Assembly (NCBI GenBank): GCA_022414725.1
Contig: CM039464.1
Location: 45,790,312 to 45,854,311, forward strand
Direction of reading: 5' to 3'
Length of the DNA: 64,000 bases
Origin: Microglena sp. YARC
Taxonomy: Eukaryota; Chlorophyta; Chlorophyceae; Chlamydomonadales; Chlamydomonadaceae
Shown: in pieces, positions 1 through 13,359 of the stretch
Numbering within the stretch: position 1 is the stretch's first letter
Layout: every line of letters begins with the position of its first letter
The notes under the pieces: generated by a model
Told to the model about the DNA's origin: nothing
Database searches by the model: none
What the model saw: the letters and a program-made list of their open reading frames with translations, nothing else
Made by a program: the position numbers and the translations under genes

Positions 1-2112
1 GAAAGTCCGTTGTGGGTTCGTTTGGTCGCCACTCAACTCGTAATGAGAGCCCCCTTAATTGTTATAAGGTTCAGCAGCTGATATTACCGTAAACCATATA
101 GGTAGTGATTAGATTACAAAGTTATGTATAGTTATATATATATTGTATGTAAAATGAAGTAGATGTATGTCGGTATAATTACATTATATAGGGAGGGTTC
201 CAAGTACCCATCACCTGTCAACTCTACACATTGATTGTACTGTACCTCAGTCAGCTCCGGCAATCAATGTAATGTTTTCTACGACCTACGGCCTTCTGTC
301 TGCCAACGAAAGTCCGTTGTGGGTTCGTTTGGTCGCCCACTCAACTCGTAATGAGAGCCCCCTTAATTGTTATAAGGTTTCAGCAGCTGATATTACCGTA
401 AACCATATAGGTAGTGATTAGATTACAAGTTATGTATAGCTTATATATATTGTATGTAAATGAAGTAGATGTATGCGGTATAATTACATTATATAGGGGG
501 GTTTCTCCAAGACCCCATCACCTGTCAACTCTACACATTGATTGTACTGTAACCTCAGTCAGCCCAATCAATGTAATGTTTTCTACGACCTACGCTTCTG
601 CCTGCCAACGAAAGTCGTTGCGTTGTGGGTTCGTTTGGTCGCCACTCAACTCGTAATGAGAGCCCCCTAATTGTTATAAGGTTCAGCAGCTGATATTACC
701 GTAAACCAATAGGTAGGTAGTGATTAGATTACAAGTTATGTATATGTATATATATATTGTATGTAAAATGAAGTAGATGTATGTCGGTTATAATTACATT
801 ATATAGGGAGGGTTCCAAGTACCATCACCTGTCAAACTCTACACATTGATTGTACTGTACCTCAGTCAGCTCCGGCAATCAATGTAATGTTTTCTACGAC
901 CTACGCCTTCTGTCTGCCAACGAAAGTCCGTTGTGGGTTCGTTTGGTCGCCACTCAACTCGTAATGAGAGCCCCCTTAATTGTTATAAGGTTCAGCAGCT
1001 GATATTACCGTAAACCATATAGGTAGTGATTAGATTACAAGTTATGTATAGTTATATATATATTGTATGTAAAATGAAGTAGATGTATGTCGGTATAATT
1101 ACATTATATAGGGAGGGTTCCAAGTACCCCATCACCTGTCAACTCTACACATTGATTGTACTGTACCTCAGTCAGCTCCGGCAATCAATGTAATGTTTTC
1201 TACGACCTACGCCTTCTGTCTGCCAACGAAAGTCCGTTGTGGGTTCGTTTGGTCGCCACTCAACTCGTAATGAGAGCCCCCTTAATTGTTATAAGTTCAG
1301 CAGCTGATATTACCGTAAACCATATAGGTAGTGATTAGATTACAGTTATGTATAGTTATATATATATTGTATGTAAAATGAAGTAGATGTATGTCGGATA
1401 TAATTACATTATATAGGGAGGGTTCCAAGTACCCATCACCTGTCAACTCTACACATTGATTGTACTGTACCTCAGTCGCTCCGGCAATCAATGTAATGTT
1501 TTCTACGACCTACGCCTTCTGCCTGCCAAACGAAATCCGTTGTGGGAGTTCGGTTTGGTCGCCACTCAACTCTAATGAGAGCCCCTTAATTGTTATAAGT
1601 TCAGCAGCTGATATTACCGTAAACCATATAGGTAGTGATTAGATTACAAGTTATGTATAGTTATATATATATTGTATGTAAAATGAAGTAGATGTATGTC
1701 GGTATAATTACATTATATAGGAGGGTTCCAAGTACCCATCACCTGTCAACTCTACACATTGATTGTACTGTACCTCAGTCAGCTCCGGGCAATCAATGTA
1801 ATGTTTTCTACGACCTACGCCTCTGTCTGCCAACGAAAGTCCGTTGTGGGTTCGTTTGGTCGCCACTCACTCTTAATGAGAGCCCCCGTTAATTGGTTAT
1901 AACGGTTCAGCAGCTGATATTACCGCTAACCATATAGGTAGTGATTAGATTACAAGTTATGTATAGTTATATATATATTGTTATGTAAAATGAGTAAGAT
2001 GTATGTCGGGTATAATTACATTATATAGGGAGGGTTCCAAAGTACCCATCACCTGTCAAACTCTACACATTGATTGTAACCTCAGGGTCAGCTCCGGCAA
2101 TCAATGTATTTT
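1..2112. repeat. 306-bp satellite array, about 6.9 copies
   Basis: The segment GTTGTGGGTTCGTTTGGTCG recurs near 9, 316, 623, 929, 1236, 1541 and 1846, giving a period of 305-307 bp. Copies are highly similar and differ mostly by single-base indels, which is typical of a young array or of uncorrected long-read errors. The unit is AT-rich and contains a TATATATATATTG stretch. Small ORFs inside are period artefacts. The array is cut by the window start and ends where the sequence changes to CT-rich DNA near 2112. Confidence 0.95.
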
Positions 2113-2934
2113 TTCTCTCCTCTCAGACAGACAGACCCGACCCACACACACAGTGCATGATGATGGAACACCACACACACTCACAAAATAGACCGCCCCC
2201 CCCGCATCCTTACCATGACACACGACGGCTTTCGCATCCCCCCGTCCATAATATTCGCTCACACACAGTACCATGGCGGCTGTCGCAGACCCCCGTCCGT
2301 TACATTTCATTGACACACGTAATCTGTACGTATTTTTGCTGTAATCTGTACGTATTTTGCGTTTCTTACACTCGTTTGTTTGAGGCGCACACGAAACCCT
2401 TGTCGTCGACTAAATCCGCATGATGACGCGGCGTCCCAACTCTCGATCAACGCGTAATCCAATGTGTTTTCGCGCGCCTCGAAGCTTCACACGAGTCCTC
2501 AACTGAATTCCCTGCCCCACTCCGTGGTCCCGCGATTCATCTTTCATACTCCGACATAGTTGTCAAGCAGAAGTCTGCTTGAGACGACACGTCCCCATGC
2601 GTATCGAACCACGTGTGTAACAAGTCATATCCGACACGTGTCCCATGCGCCTCGAAAAATACGAACCCTGGGAGCCACGCCACACCCAGGCCACGCCACA
2701 CCCCAGGCCAAGCCACACACACACCAGCCATGTCAATCTTCACCAAGTACCGAAGTTCTCCAATTCTTCTCTCACGAACTCAGTGTGTATCAGCGAAATC
2801 CGAAAGCTAATTCCGAGGGTGAACTCAGTGTGTTCAGGGAGCATGCCAGCGAACTCCGAAAGCTGATTCGAGGTGAGTTCAATAGTAGCAGTCATCGAGG
2901 GATCTATCATGGTTACTTTCATTTGCCTAGTATT
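2113..2934. other. unassigned sequence, no gene recognised
   Basis: Mixed sequence with CA-rich and CCCCCGTCC-containing short repeats (about 2200-2310) and short open frames in all phases. None has a recognisable domain or a convincing splice-flanked exon. Confidence 0.5.
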
Positions 2935-3245
2935 CGCCGAGGCTTGCTAGCTCTATGGCCTCCACCTGCGAAAGCATTATCCATCATGTTACTTTCATGC
3001 TCTAGATTTGCGAAGTTCAGTTTGATTGCGCTGGCCTTGCTAGCTCTATGTTCTCCACCTGCGAAAGGCAATTATCCAGTCATGTTACTTTCATGCTGCT
3101 AGTATTTGCGAGGCCTTTGCAGCTCTATTGCTCCACCTCGAAGCATTATCCATTCATGAGTTTACTTCATTGCTCTAGTATTGCGAATTCGCTTCGGATT
3201 GCGCTGCTTGCTAGCTCTATGGCTCCACCTGCGAAGCATTATCAT
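2935..3245 (+). repeat. degenerate tandem repeat, about 90-bp unit
   Basis: The phrase CTTGCTAGCTCTATGG, followed by CTCCACCTGCGAA and then ATTATCCA, recurs about every 90 bp (near 2943, 3038, 3113 and 3209), with indels in each copy. I see no gene in it. Confidence 0.75.
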
Positions 3246-5315
3246 AATGATTTCGAATTGTGCTGCTGCCGAAAGCATGAGCACTCACCAACATCCACCC
3301 ATGTTCGCACACTGAAGATGCTATGCAAGAGAAAGGGACTATTCAAGATTCGGCTCCAACTGAAATGTGACATGGAGTCTCGAGTAGTGTTGAAAGTTGC
3401 CGTACATAAGCATGGGCAACTTCTTGGCATCATCGACGAGGATGGTGTGAGGCATGTGCGACAGAAGAGTATCGACTGCGAGATTTGAACACCTTCATCT
3501 CCAGAGTGCGTGTCCTAATTCTGGAGATGTTTGTATGCACGCTCCCTTTGCTGGTGATGCAGGATTGCCCTGCAAATGCCAGTTTTGACAGTCATCACTC
3601 GATACATTCGAGCCTTAACTGTGTGTATGGCCCACTTAGCATAGGCAGCGGTGGGCGAGGTTTCATGAGGTGGGATAGAGATAGAGATGGAATATATGAA
3701 TTGAGAGCTATATTGAACAGTGGCATCCGCACAATCTTCTTCCTTGTCCCCCCTTCCATGTGACACTCCAGGAGTTCATTTTGAATTCTGTATAGTCGTT
3801 TCCGGAGCCTAAAATTCCTGAAATTAAAATTAGCATAGGGTTCGTTCCCATCCTTTTCGTTGAATCTGAGGCGGACGACTCCTGATAGTTGGGGAAGGAT
3901 TCCACTTTGTGCAAATATCCTCATTGAACGCCTACCTGTCATGATCGTCAGGGATCCATTGCCGATATCATGCTTGACAGCTCGTAACCTCAGTGCTTCT
4001 CAGCGCTTCTGAGCGCTCAGTCTCAAGCTCACTCTACATGTCAATCATTCTCAATTCCAATCTCGGAGCATTCTCAAGCTCAATCTCCAACTATTCACTC
4101 GGCAGCATCTGCCTTCTAGTCGAGCGCGCTCATCTCAATCTTCAGCTCAGGCTTATTCACTCGGCGCATCTGCCGTTATTCAGCGCGCTCAGTCTTCAGT
4201 CGAATGTAAAAAGAGCAAGGACCGAATGAAAATAGTTACAGGACTGGCAATCAATTGTTTATAATTCTGATGATTTCATATAGTATATTCAACAGGATTC
4301 AAGCAGCCTCGATCCCTTTGCACCGCTCCGTGCCGCGCTCCTCCCTTCAGAAAACACTAGGGTTGTCAACATAAGTCGTGCTTAATTACACCCTTCTTTG
4401 AGTATCAGTCGTGTTCATAAATTGTGCATGTTACATCATCACAACTTACATGATACTACCGATTTCACAAGCAAACACTCGAGTTATGAGCAATTTACCC
4501 CAACTCGATAATTATTTTTTTTATATGACACAGTTCACCAAAAAACAACGCGTCCAGCCCCGACCGCAACCTTGAATTACTGACACAGAAATAATCATTC
4601 TCACAACCGTCCCATACCAACCCGCCATTTGTTATACGTTTAGTAAATGCCAAAGCACCGCGTACAAACCGAAACTATTCCACCACAGTACATCTCCTTC
4701 AATGTAAAGAAGGACCACAGGGCCAATTGGGTGTAGGCAAAAGATTCACATTTATTCAAGTTTCTGTAAGTCGAAAACATCTTCGATCGCTTAAAGTCTT
4801 CGGACAGGATTCCCTTGCTTCCCCCTTATAAAACCAAAAGGCGTGTCCAAGCAAATCCGCTTAATACCAGCACTAATTCATGCTCCGCTACGCGGGCTGC
4901 CCGCGATTCCCCCCCTTCAGAATTCCAGCCATAAGTGTTGTCAAGCAACGCGGCTGCTTCAACATACATTAGCCCGCTCTCCTTGGAGAGACCACCAGCC
5001 AACCCACACTCGAATGAACAGACATCATGCGTAACAACACACTCTAATGGCGCTTTTACTACACTAATCACAAGTACAAGTATACGTGTCGCTACCGAAA
5101 TCGAGTGAAACACGCAAGATCTAGATACCGAACAATACGAAAAGTATATCACAAATACAACAACTACCAATTCAAATCATCTTCTCTATCAACTCGACTA
5201 CATCTCACAAGCTGCCCCATCGAGCTGTTAACCTGTCAAACCCAGAATCGCCCACCACCCCCCATACCAGACCGTGAAACCCCATATCTACATAGATCTC
5301 GAACTTCATCTCTCG
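3246..5315. other. unassigned single-copy sequence before the assembly gap
   Basis: No family is recognisable in any frame. The + frame through 3260-3487 is open and modestly protein-like (charged, ending at a stop), but there is no homology I can name. A short degenerate repeat of CTCAGCGCTTCTGAGCG type lies at 3990-4200. The rest looks like intergenic or intronic DNA. Confidence 0.4.
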
Positions 5316-6315
5316 NNNNNNNNNNNNNNNNNNNNNNNNNNNNNNNNNNNNNNNNNNNNNNNNNNNNNNNNNNNNNNNNNNNNNNNNNNNNNNNNNNNNN
5401 NNNNNNNNNNNNNNNNNNNNNNNNNNNNNNNNNNNNNNNNNNNNNNNNNNNNNNNNNNNNNNNNNNNNNNNNNNNNNNNNNNNNNNNNNNNNNNNNNNNN
5501 NNNNNNNNNNNNNNNNNNNNNNNNNNNNNNNNNNNNNNNNNNNNNNNNNNNNNNNNNNNNNNNNNNNNNNNNNNNNNNNNNNNNNNNNNNNNNNNNNNNN
5601 NNNNNNNNNNNNNNNNNNNNNNNNNNNNNNNNNNNNNNNNNNNNNNNNNNNNNNNNNNNNNNNNNNNNNNNNNNNNNNNNNNNNNNNNNNNNNNNNNNNN
5701 NNNNNNNNNNNNNNNNNNNNNNNNNNNNNNNNNNNNNNNNNNNNNNNNNNNNNNNNNNNNNNNNNNNNNNNNNNNNNNNNNNNNNNNNNNNNNNNNNNNN
5801 NNNNNNNNNNNNNNNNNNNNNNNNNNNNNNNNNNNNNNNNNNNNNNNNNNNNNNNNNNNNNNNNNNNNNNNNNNNNNNNNNNNNNNNNNNNNNNNNNNNN
5901 NNNNNNNNNNNNNNNNNNNNNNNNNNNNNNNNNNNNNNNNNNNNNNNNNNNNNNNNNNNNNNNNNNNNNNNNNNNNNNNNNNNNNNNNNNNNNNNNNNNN
6001 NNNNNNNNNNNNNNNNNNNNNNNNNNNNNNNNNNNNNNNNNNNNNNNNNNNNNNNNNNNNNNNNNNNNNNNNNNNNNNNNNNNNNNNNNNNNNNNNNNNN
6101 NNNNNNNNNNNNNNNNNNNNNNNNNNNNNNNNNNNNNNNNNNNNNNNNNNNNNNNNNNNNNNNNNNNNNNNNNNNNNNNNNNNNNNNNNNNNNNNNNNNN
6201 NNNNNNNNNNNNNNNNNNNNNNNNNNNNNNNNNNNNNNNNNNNNNNNNNNNNNNNNNNNNNNNNNNNNNNNNNNNNNNNNNNNNNNNNNNNNNNNNNNNN
6301 NNNNNNNNNNNNNNN
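5316..6315. other. assembly gap of exactly 1000 N
   Basis: A run of N from 5316 to 6315. The round length indicates a placeholder scaffold gap, so distances across it are not real and frames that read through it are meaningless. Confidence 0.99.
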
Positions 6316-7252
6316 CACCAACGCCCACCCACCAAAACCAACCACCCAGCGGGGCTTGGCACCAACCAGACCAACCACAACCACCTCCACAGCTGCTGAG
6401 CCACCATTAAACCCGGCATAAGAAACCCAAGGGGCGGAATCAGACAAGGGCCACCAGTGATCCAGAGAGCTTCCACAACAACCCAACCGCAGCCTAGACC
6501 ACCTGTTGTCCCTTAGCCTGAACACTCTAAGAATTTATTACCAACACTGTATGACGATGTACTGAGCCCACCATGTAACTGACCAACAGCGCAGTTACCA
6601 CCCCTCTTTATCTCAGATATTCACATGAATATCCTTCAACATGATGTCTGCAAACCTTTCAAATTAGGTTACAAGCAACCTCCTCAGCTCTTGACCCAAA
6701 AATATGGGCGGAACACTCCGTCACCCATACATCATGTCAAACAAGCCTTTTAGTCCTCGATACATGCAACCTACTCTCAGTAACCTAGCAATCTCCCCAA
6801 GCTTTATCCAAGTCGGGAGCTTCCCTCCTATTTTCAGTTTCCTAAGCAGCTTCTCTGCCATATAGCCTGCAGCATATCTGCCAGTTTCCCTCCAGCTTCA
6901 CAGCAGCTTCCCACAGGCCAACCCTATTCCTGCACCTTTTCTGCAGTTAAATTCACCCCTTTTGCAGCCTCCCTGCAGCCTAAGCCTAGCAGCCTCACTG
7001 CAGACTTCTCATTATGACGTTAACTTACCATAGATCTGCTAGCCTAGTAGAATTAACCCCGCAGACTCTACAAGTAAAACCCACTTCCTCTCTGCTCACT
7101 TGAATAAATCATTTATCCAAGTTCCCTGCCCTTCCATGTACTGACTCTCACCTCCCCTTTTACAATATAGTACTTACTACTTAATTTTCTTATGCCCCAT
7201 CAGTTAATTCAGGACATGATTTAGTTAAAGAATACCTTGAATTTGGGGGGGG
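6316..7252 (+). mobile_element. possible internal 3' end of an LTR retrotransposon
   Basis: Sequence between the gap and the candidate LTR. It opens with a Pro/Thr-rich frame ending at 6421, as is common at the C-terminal end of a polyprotein. It then runs non-coding to a purine tract (GGGGGGGGA) ending at 7252. No protease, reverse transcriptase or integrase motif is visible, so the assignment rests on the adjoining LTR-like sequence; the body would lie in or beyond the gap. Confidence 0.3.
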
Positions 7253-7547
7253 ATGTATTGACTAATGTTATATATAAGTCTCTGAGCTTAGCATAGTGAC
7301 ACCGGCTACCAGTCCCCTCCTGGTCCGTGTTGCCTTGCCGTCAGGCAACAGCTAGCTTGTGGCCTGCACGTGACTGCAGTACCTTTGTCAGTACACATCT
7401 CTATTTTCTATATGATTTGCGCACTGTCGCGCTTAATAGCAATCTTCTCCGCTATCGTTGCTTACACCCGTTGTAAAAAGAACTTGGCATTAAAACCACT
7501 GCACCTTCCTGGTCCCTATCTACCCTCGGTCCTGCAGACCCCCACAA
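7253..7547 (+). mobile_element. candidate 3' LTR
   Basis: A G-rich polypurine tract is followed directly by TGTATTGACTAATG and then a TATATATAAG box about 20 bp inside. This is the usual order of polypurine tract, LTR start and promoter. The segment can end at CCCCCACA, giving TGT...ACA ends and a length near 295 bp. No second LTR is visible, because the other end would fall in the gap or outside the window. A chance resemblance is not excluded. Confidence 0.4.
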
Positions 7548-9000
7548 TGGAGATCCACAGCCATCAGATAAGCCCGGTTCATACATCCAGCCTATGGGGG
7601 AAAGAATATGATCCCAAATGAGTGCTTTGAACTTTGACTATGAACTAGATCCAAGTGCCATGCGCCCTGATCTTTGCAATGATGGTAACCACTCCACTGC
7701 CGCACTCCCGTTCCTGACCTTGAGAATTACCCTCCGTGTGTCCTAGCAGCGCTGAGAGAACGGATCGCCCACCGCCTGTCCATGTCGCGTGTGGTGGTGT
7801 AGCTGGCCTGGTTCGTTGGATATTGTCGGTTAGTTCGGTTCAGCCTGGTTGGGGTTCCGGTTTCTGCTTGCATGGCGCTAGAAGTCGTTTCCGTCCTTCC
7901 TTCTTACTGTAGTAAACAGCTGTCCTATTTCCCGTCGCTTCTCCTCTCTCTCCTTCTCGTGCATAGGGCCCATCATCATATGACGCGTTTCTCGTCACAA
8001 ACACCCCCCAACTGGTATGCGCGCCTCAACTGCCACACCAGCTACTAGTGCCCTAGGATCCATCCAAGACGACAGTTCTCATGAGACCAACCCTTGCCAG
8101 CTCAAGGCACAATTCACAGGACGGTCTAGGTTGGAGTATGATGGCATGGACCACCAGATGAGACCAAGTTGACCAGATCGATGATATCTGGGATGGCTGA
8201 ACACCAAGAATGCACCTCCAGGACCAACAAGGATGGTACGTCTTGCAGGCCAGAGGAAGACAACTGGGTATCCCATGTGAGGTTTCAGCCAACACCTTTG
8301 GTGACACTGTCTCCCTATTTGCACAAATCTCCTTAAAATCTCGCAGCCTCCGGAACCTTGTACCCAGTCATCCAACTACAGACCCCAGCAAATCCTTGAC
8401 CAAAGGTCATGAATGGTTTTGAGAGAACAAGTTCCCACGGTGGCCATCTACTTCTGGCTGCTGAGAGGACTGAATAACCCTACAAGTGACAAGCACATAC
8501 ATCCCTACCATTGAGTGTGTGCACCCCTCATTAGTGTGCACCCCACATCATAAAGCTCCAACAGCTAATCGGATCCTGACCCGAGACCAACAAGCCTGAC
8601 ATGACTCCTCAACAGTGGAACCATGATGCATCTGTTTATGTCGACAAGCTGCTATGGTTGACTCACATGCAATAAAATGCTGCAGTTTGAACCAAACACC
8701 CATACATGCTCATGGACCTTGGAAAGCTGTGCAGTACACATGGATCCTGTGTGATCTGCCTGATGGTGTTAGTATTGTCATGGAGCCCCATTGGGCTACT
8801 CTCCAATGGTCATGTTACTGCCCGCCATTTCCCGCCCACCCTTGCAGTTTTGATGCATTCTCCATTTGCCCGGCTCATCAAACAGCTCAAGACAGATGGA
8901 TACTCCCTCCTGGCGCATAAAACAAAATGATAGAGAGGCAAAGGAGAGGCAGACAGATGGAGAGAGAACGGTGAGAACGGAGAGAGCAACGAGAGAGACA
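7548..9000. other. unassigned sequence after the LTR candidate
   Basis: Short open frames occur on both strands (for example + 8654-8920), but none extends far or shows a motif I recognise. Decayed retroelement coding sequence is possible. No repeat family of this window appears here. Confidence 0.35.
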
Positions 9001-12000
9001 CGGGGGAGCTTTAGGGCTTCAGCCCCGGGACCCTGGGGGTCCATGACAGGGGGCTGAAGCGAAAAGCCGAAAAGCAGTCAAGGAGCGAGCATGAGTGAGA
9101 GCGCAGGAGGAGGAGGAGTGAGAAGAGAGTGCTGTGACGGAAGAGAATCCTGGGCACCATACCGGCTTGGCCACAGAGAGTCGCAAGAAGATGACAGAAG
9201 AGCGGAGGAGAAGCCGACTTCATTAGAGAGCGCAAGGGAGCGCAGCGCAACACCAGAGTAGGTCACGACACCAGCTGGGGTAGGGAGCACAGCTTAATTT
9301 TGGTGGGGGCCAAGACATTTGCCAGATAGTGGAGCGCAAAGAGAGAGCTGGCGTAGGAGGCAGAAACGTAGGGTGGAATCATGCGACGTTGAAAAATTGA
9401 CGGGGGTGGGGGAGATGAAAGAGTAGAGGTTTTGTGGTGGGAAATGTGCCAGATCAGCAGGGAAAATGCTCGCGTTCCTTGCCAGGTAAGCCCTGAAACC
9501 CCGTCCTAACAACGCAACTTTAATAGTTACCCAGATCCTAACGCAGAAAGATCGGAGCAGGGATTGATAGCATAGATAGATCTTCCGGTTGTTTTTCGAT
9601 GTCAGAAACGACCCATACCGCTGATGCCCGTTATCACAAATGTATAGATAACCACTAAGAGCTTCATTGTTCTCTCCTCCCTCCGCACAGACAGGATGAT
9701 GATGCCCCGTGCCCAGGCCCCGTGCCCTAGCAGTCGAGAAAGGAAAAGGAAATACAAGAGTGAACAAAGAGTAAAGTAAAAAGAAAGACGAGGAACCCAA
9801 AGCATGTAGTTTAGCTAAAAAACGCGCCGCGGAAATTTCGAGGTCGCGAGTATCTCGCCCCTTGCTGCCCACTTCTCAAGCGCCTGCGCCTGGAGCTAGC
9901 ATGCGCAGGCGCCACAGATATGCCTTTGAGCCGGCAAATCAAAGTGTGAATGAGGTGGCGATGCACGACCTATGAGCTGGGCCACGTCGGTCACTCCTTT
10001 GGATGTGCCGATAGGGTCGGAATGGCCACGGCGTGCCCTGAATCCCCTGACACAAGGAGGCTGACCCCTTTCAGGGGCCTTGGGGCTATTGCCGTTGGCA
10101 GTCAGTTGGCTTTGAGGCAATATCTACTTCCTGTTTTTCGCCGAACCTCAGCCTTCTCCAGCCCCCCCCCCCCGCCCCCCCCCCCCCTAACACCATTGAA
10201 GCTAATTCTCCCTCGGCCACTACGTGCCGGCTGTCTTCTTCTTCTTTTCGTTCCATTTGAATCCCGATGCACTTCCACGGGATTTATTATCAGCACCACT
10301 TGCAGCGCGCCGCGTACTATTGATAGATCGAGAAAAGTCTCCGATCGGCGATCGTTTCCCTCATTTCCCTTAAGAGCATCGTAGCAACTTAACAAATATA
10401 AATAGGATAATAAGACTAGATAATAAGGGATTCCGTCCTATGCCTAATCCCTTATGTATACACCAGCTGATGTACGATGTGCCAGCTCGACGAGCAGAAA
10501 CGCTAGCCTTTCGAGTACTGCTTGGTTGTAAGCTCGCGCTCTCTGCGTACTGCTGACCATCATCTGACCCGTCGCATTCGCATTACGTGCGAGTGGTGTT
10601 AGGTAAAAAACACCGCGGCGGTCAATGGTCTGTTCTCCACCTTTCCACCCTCTTCCTTATGTCGGTACCGCCAAGACCTTGAGCGTTCTTTCCTGTCCAG
10701 ACTATTTTCTTCTCCTTGTTTTTTCGTTTTCGTTGCCTCTCATGGAGAAAACGTCCACCCCCCCCTGATTCTCCTGCAACGATTATTTTCCTACACTCAT
10801 GCTGGCATCAGCTTTGCTGAGGATATGCATGGTGAGCTATTGTGAGATCCCCCAGGGGTCCCACGTTTGGTGTGTGGCTGAATGGCGCTTGTTTAGGGGT
10901 TTCTGAAACTTTTCCACAAGAGCAACTATCCCGCAGCGAGTGACTTGCTGGCCGGGTTGGATAGAGGGTACAAGCGTTCCTCCTTCCTGCTTTCGCCAGA
11001 ACGCCCCCTTTGCTCTGAGCAACTTACAGCGTACCGCAAGCTTGATGTCATTTGATCTACCTAGCCCTGTTCGCCTAGAGCTTACACCAGACTTTGCACG
11101 AAGGTCAAGCCTCTCTAAGAAACGACGTCTTCTTTTCGCTTTAAGATAACTCTGGGTGGATGCCAGTTCGTGACCTCGTTCGAAGGGTGCAATATTCGCT
11201 CCATGGTATTTCAATCCTTTCTGAACGTATGCGTGATATCACGCCCTGATCTTGCAAAATGAGCGTGATTTGTTTTTTGTCACGCTATCACAAGTCTTAA
11301 AACACGAAATTCCCCCAGAATTGTGCGTGGTACTCGCACTGATCCTCACAATTACGTGTGACTTTGGCCTGTGCCATGCACTCACGTACGTTTTGAACTA
11401 CCATAATTCGCACCCCTTCGCGGGAAGTGCCGTTCCAATCAACTGTAGATATTCCGGAAAGCAATTGTGAACTTGAAGTCCACTTCAACTTGGCTGATTA
11501 GCTATTTCTTCAGAAAGGCTTATCAGCAGTGCGGTACCTGCACCCCTCTCCAACGCCCTTCACCCAACCAGTCAATTAGTCAGTTAGTCAGTTTCCTGTC
11601 AAACTGATTAAAGAATTTGTGTCAAACTGGGGATGGCCATTGGCTTTGAGAGGTTTACCCACCTGCTGGCTACCTGCAACACCGACGTAGAAGCATACAA
11701 ACTCCTCTATTTCTCTCCTCAAGCAGAAAGGTCTTGTCACCATCCGCCAAGCATGACATCACCTCACACACAACCCCACCACGGCTTCCCTCCAATCTCA
11801 GACAAACTCTTTATCCAGGCTCGATCGCTTTCTGGCTTGATATTTCTTTGCTACCTCCCCCCCCCCCCCCCCCCCCCCCACCCCCCACATACACACCCAC
11901 ACACACCCACACACACGATTGACACTGTAATCACCACCAACCTCCCTCCCTCCTCACCACCACCACCACCACCGTCACCACCACCACCATCATCACCATC

Positions 12001-12246
12001 AACGTTATTATCGTCCTCATCCTCATCAAACCCATGCTTGTGTATGCATGTGGCCTGACAACTTGCTGGTACTTCACTACAGTTTCCCTCTCCTTTTGAG
12101 CTTGTCAATGTGGACAATGAATTTCTCCAAAGTGGCCCTAGTCATCTCCCTGTTGGTCTACTGCAATCTAAGCCTGCTCTTCGCCTATATATCATTTTTC
12201 TTGAGGAAGTCAATCAACCTCCCTCATGCAACCAAATTCTTGCCAG
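9001..12246. other. single-copy sequence, possible 5' region of the following gene
   Basis: This is the longest stretch free of the window's repeat families. It has a CpG-rich segment around 9830-10090, poly-C runs at 10164-10188 and 11860-11879, and a CAC/CCA-rich stretch before 12020. Open frames at 9294-9872 (-), 10837-11214 (-) and 11633-11729 (+) have no recognisable domain. Promoter, 5' UTR or early exons of the + strand gene that begins around 12.2 kb could lie here. I looked for the Cys/His pattern of an SBP zinc finger and did not find it. Confidence 0.4.
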
Positions 12247-13349
12247 GCAAGGCCTGCTCTACTTCACTAACAAAAGGTAGCAAGCTTGTTTGGGAAACGA
12301 AGCCTCCCTCTGTACTCCAGAAGGACCCCTCCTGTTCAACCTTACAGTCACTCCCAGGCGTGACTTGTGAGTCCATCACAGGCAAGCAGGCTGTGGGGAG
12401 TGCCGCGCCTCTAAGCAAGCAAGCCCCCGCGTGTGCCCCCCCCCTAGGAGAGCTAGGAGTCAACGCTGACCTGGACTTGAAATCTTCGACTACTGACGAG
12501 AAGTGTCTACAACCGTCAACTTCCGCTAGCCATGACTTGCTGTCAACAACTAACGTCAGCCTGGACTTAACATATTCAATTCCTGTTGACTTATGTCGAC
12601 AGTTATCGATCACTGCTGATTTGACTGCCGTGCCTACCTCTTATAACAGCACTGAACCGGATTTGAGGTGTGACTCGGGCAGGACTCTACCAGATTTGGG
12701 TTGTGACTCGGAGGGTACTCAACAGGATTTGGGGTGTGACCTGTCCCCAGACAAGGAAGTCTTCAGCCCTCCTGGTGTCATCGAGACAGCAGCAACAGAA
12801 GTACCAGACGGAGAGGCTATACAGCAGGCAACCGCCCAACCCTTGTCCCCTGCAAGCGTGAGTGGGCAGGCCGAGGGAAAGACGCTGAACGAAGGGGGCG
12901 GGCCAAGGCCAGCTTGCCAATCGGCAAGCCAGCTTGTCGACGATAGTCAACCGCAGCTTGACACCAGTCACAACAGTCACCAACAGCGTGTCCAAGCGTC
13001 GGTGAACGACAAGCAAGCCAATGGGGAGACGGAATCGATGGAGCCCTTGTCAAACAGCGGGGTGGGGCTTCAACAGGGGGGGCTGATATCCAGTGTTGGG
13101 CATTTGCGCCTCCCCCCCCATGTTATCAGGGATAGCATACCGCGCCAGGCGAACGTCGAAGTGTTTGGCGAGAGGATGTTCAACGAAGAAAGAATGGGGC
13201 CCCGCCTGACCCCCGAAGGGTTGACACAGTCTTCCCCTGAAAGACTCCAAGAAATCAACCAGGCTATTGCCGCGATGAAAAACGCGTATAAGTCTTTTTC
13301 TGCCAGCCACGGGAGGTTTGGTGGCCCTTCGCCCAGCATGGTTCAGCAG
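12247..13349 (+). CDS. long internal exon encoding a disordered Ser/Thr/Gln-rich segment
   Basis: An open frame of about 1.1 kb ends at a clean donor (CAGCAG/GTAGGG) in phase 0. The frame stays open back to 12048, but upstream of 12247 it reads like intron, and TTCTTGCCAG/GCAAGG is the best acceptor. The product is low in hydrophobic residues and rich in Ser, Thr, Gln and Pro. It contains three near copies of a DLxCDSxxT motif (12660-12745). It ends in a more ordered, probably helical stretch (SPERLQEINQAIAAMKNAY) just before the donor. No domain is recognised. It may be an upstream exon of the SBP-like gene below, but its phase 0 end does not match the phase 2 start of the exon at 17461, so at least one exon would be missing between them. 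It could also be a separate gene. Confidence 0.6.
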
Positions 13350-13359
13350 GTAGGGGTCT

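Noticed and set aside
5105..6525. Long ORFs on both strands across 5316-6315
   Set aside because: They read through 1000 N and have no meaning.
9000..9065. GGGCTTCAGCCCC...GGGGGCTGAAGC inverted repeat as another R6 hairpin
   Set aside because: Palindromic and GC-rich, but it does not share the CCCAGAAGGGGGGCTCCGCC signature of R6.
9294..9872. 192-codon minus ORF
   Set aside because: No domain, no splice context, and composition not clearly coding; kept only as a note under unassigned sequence.
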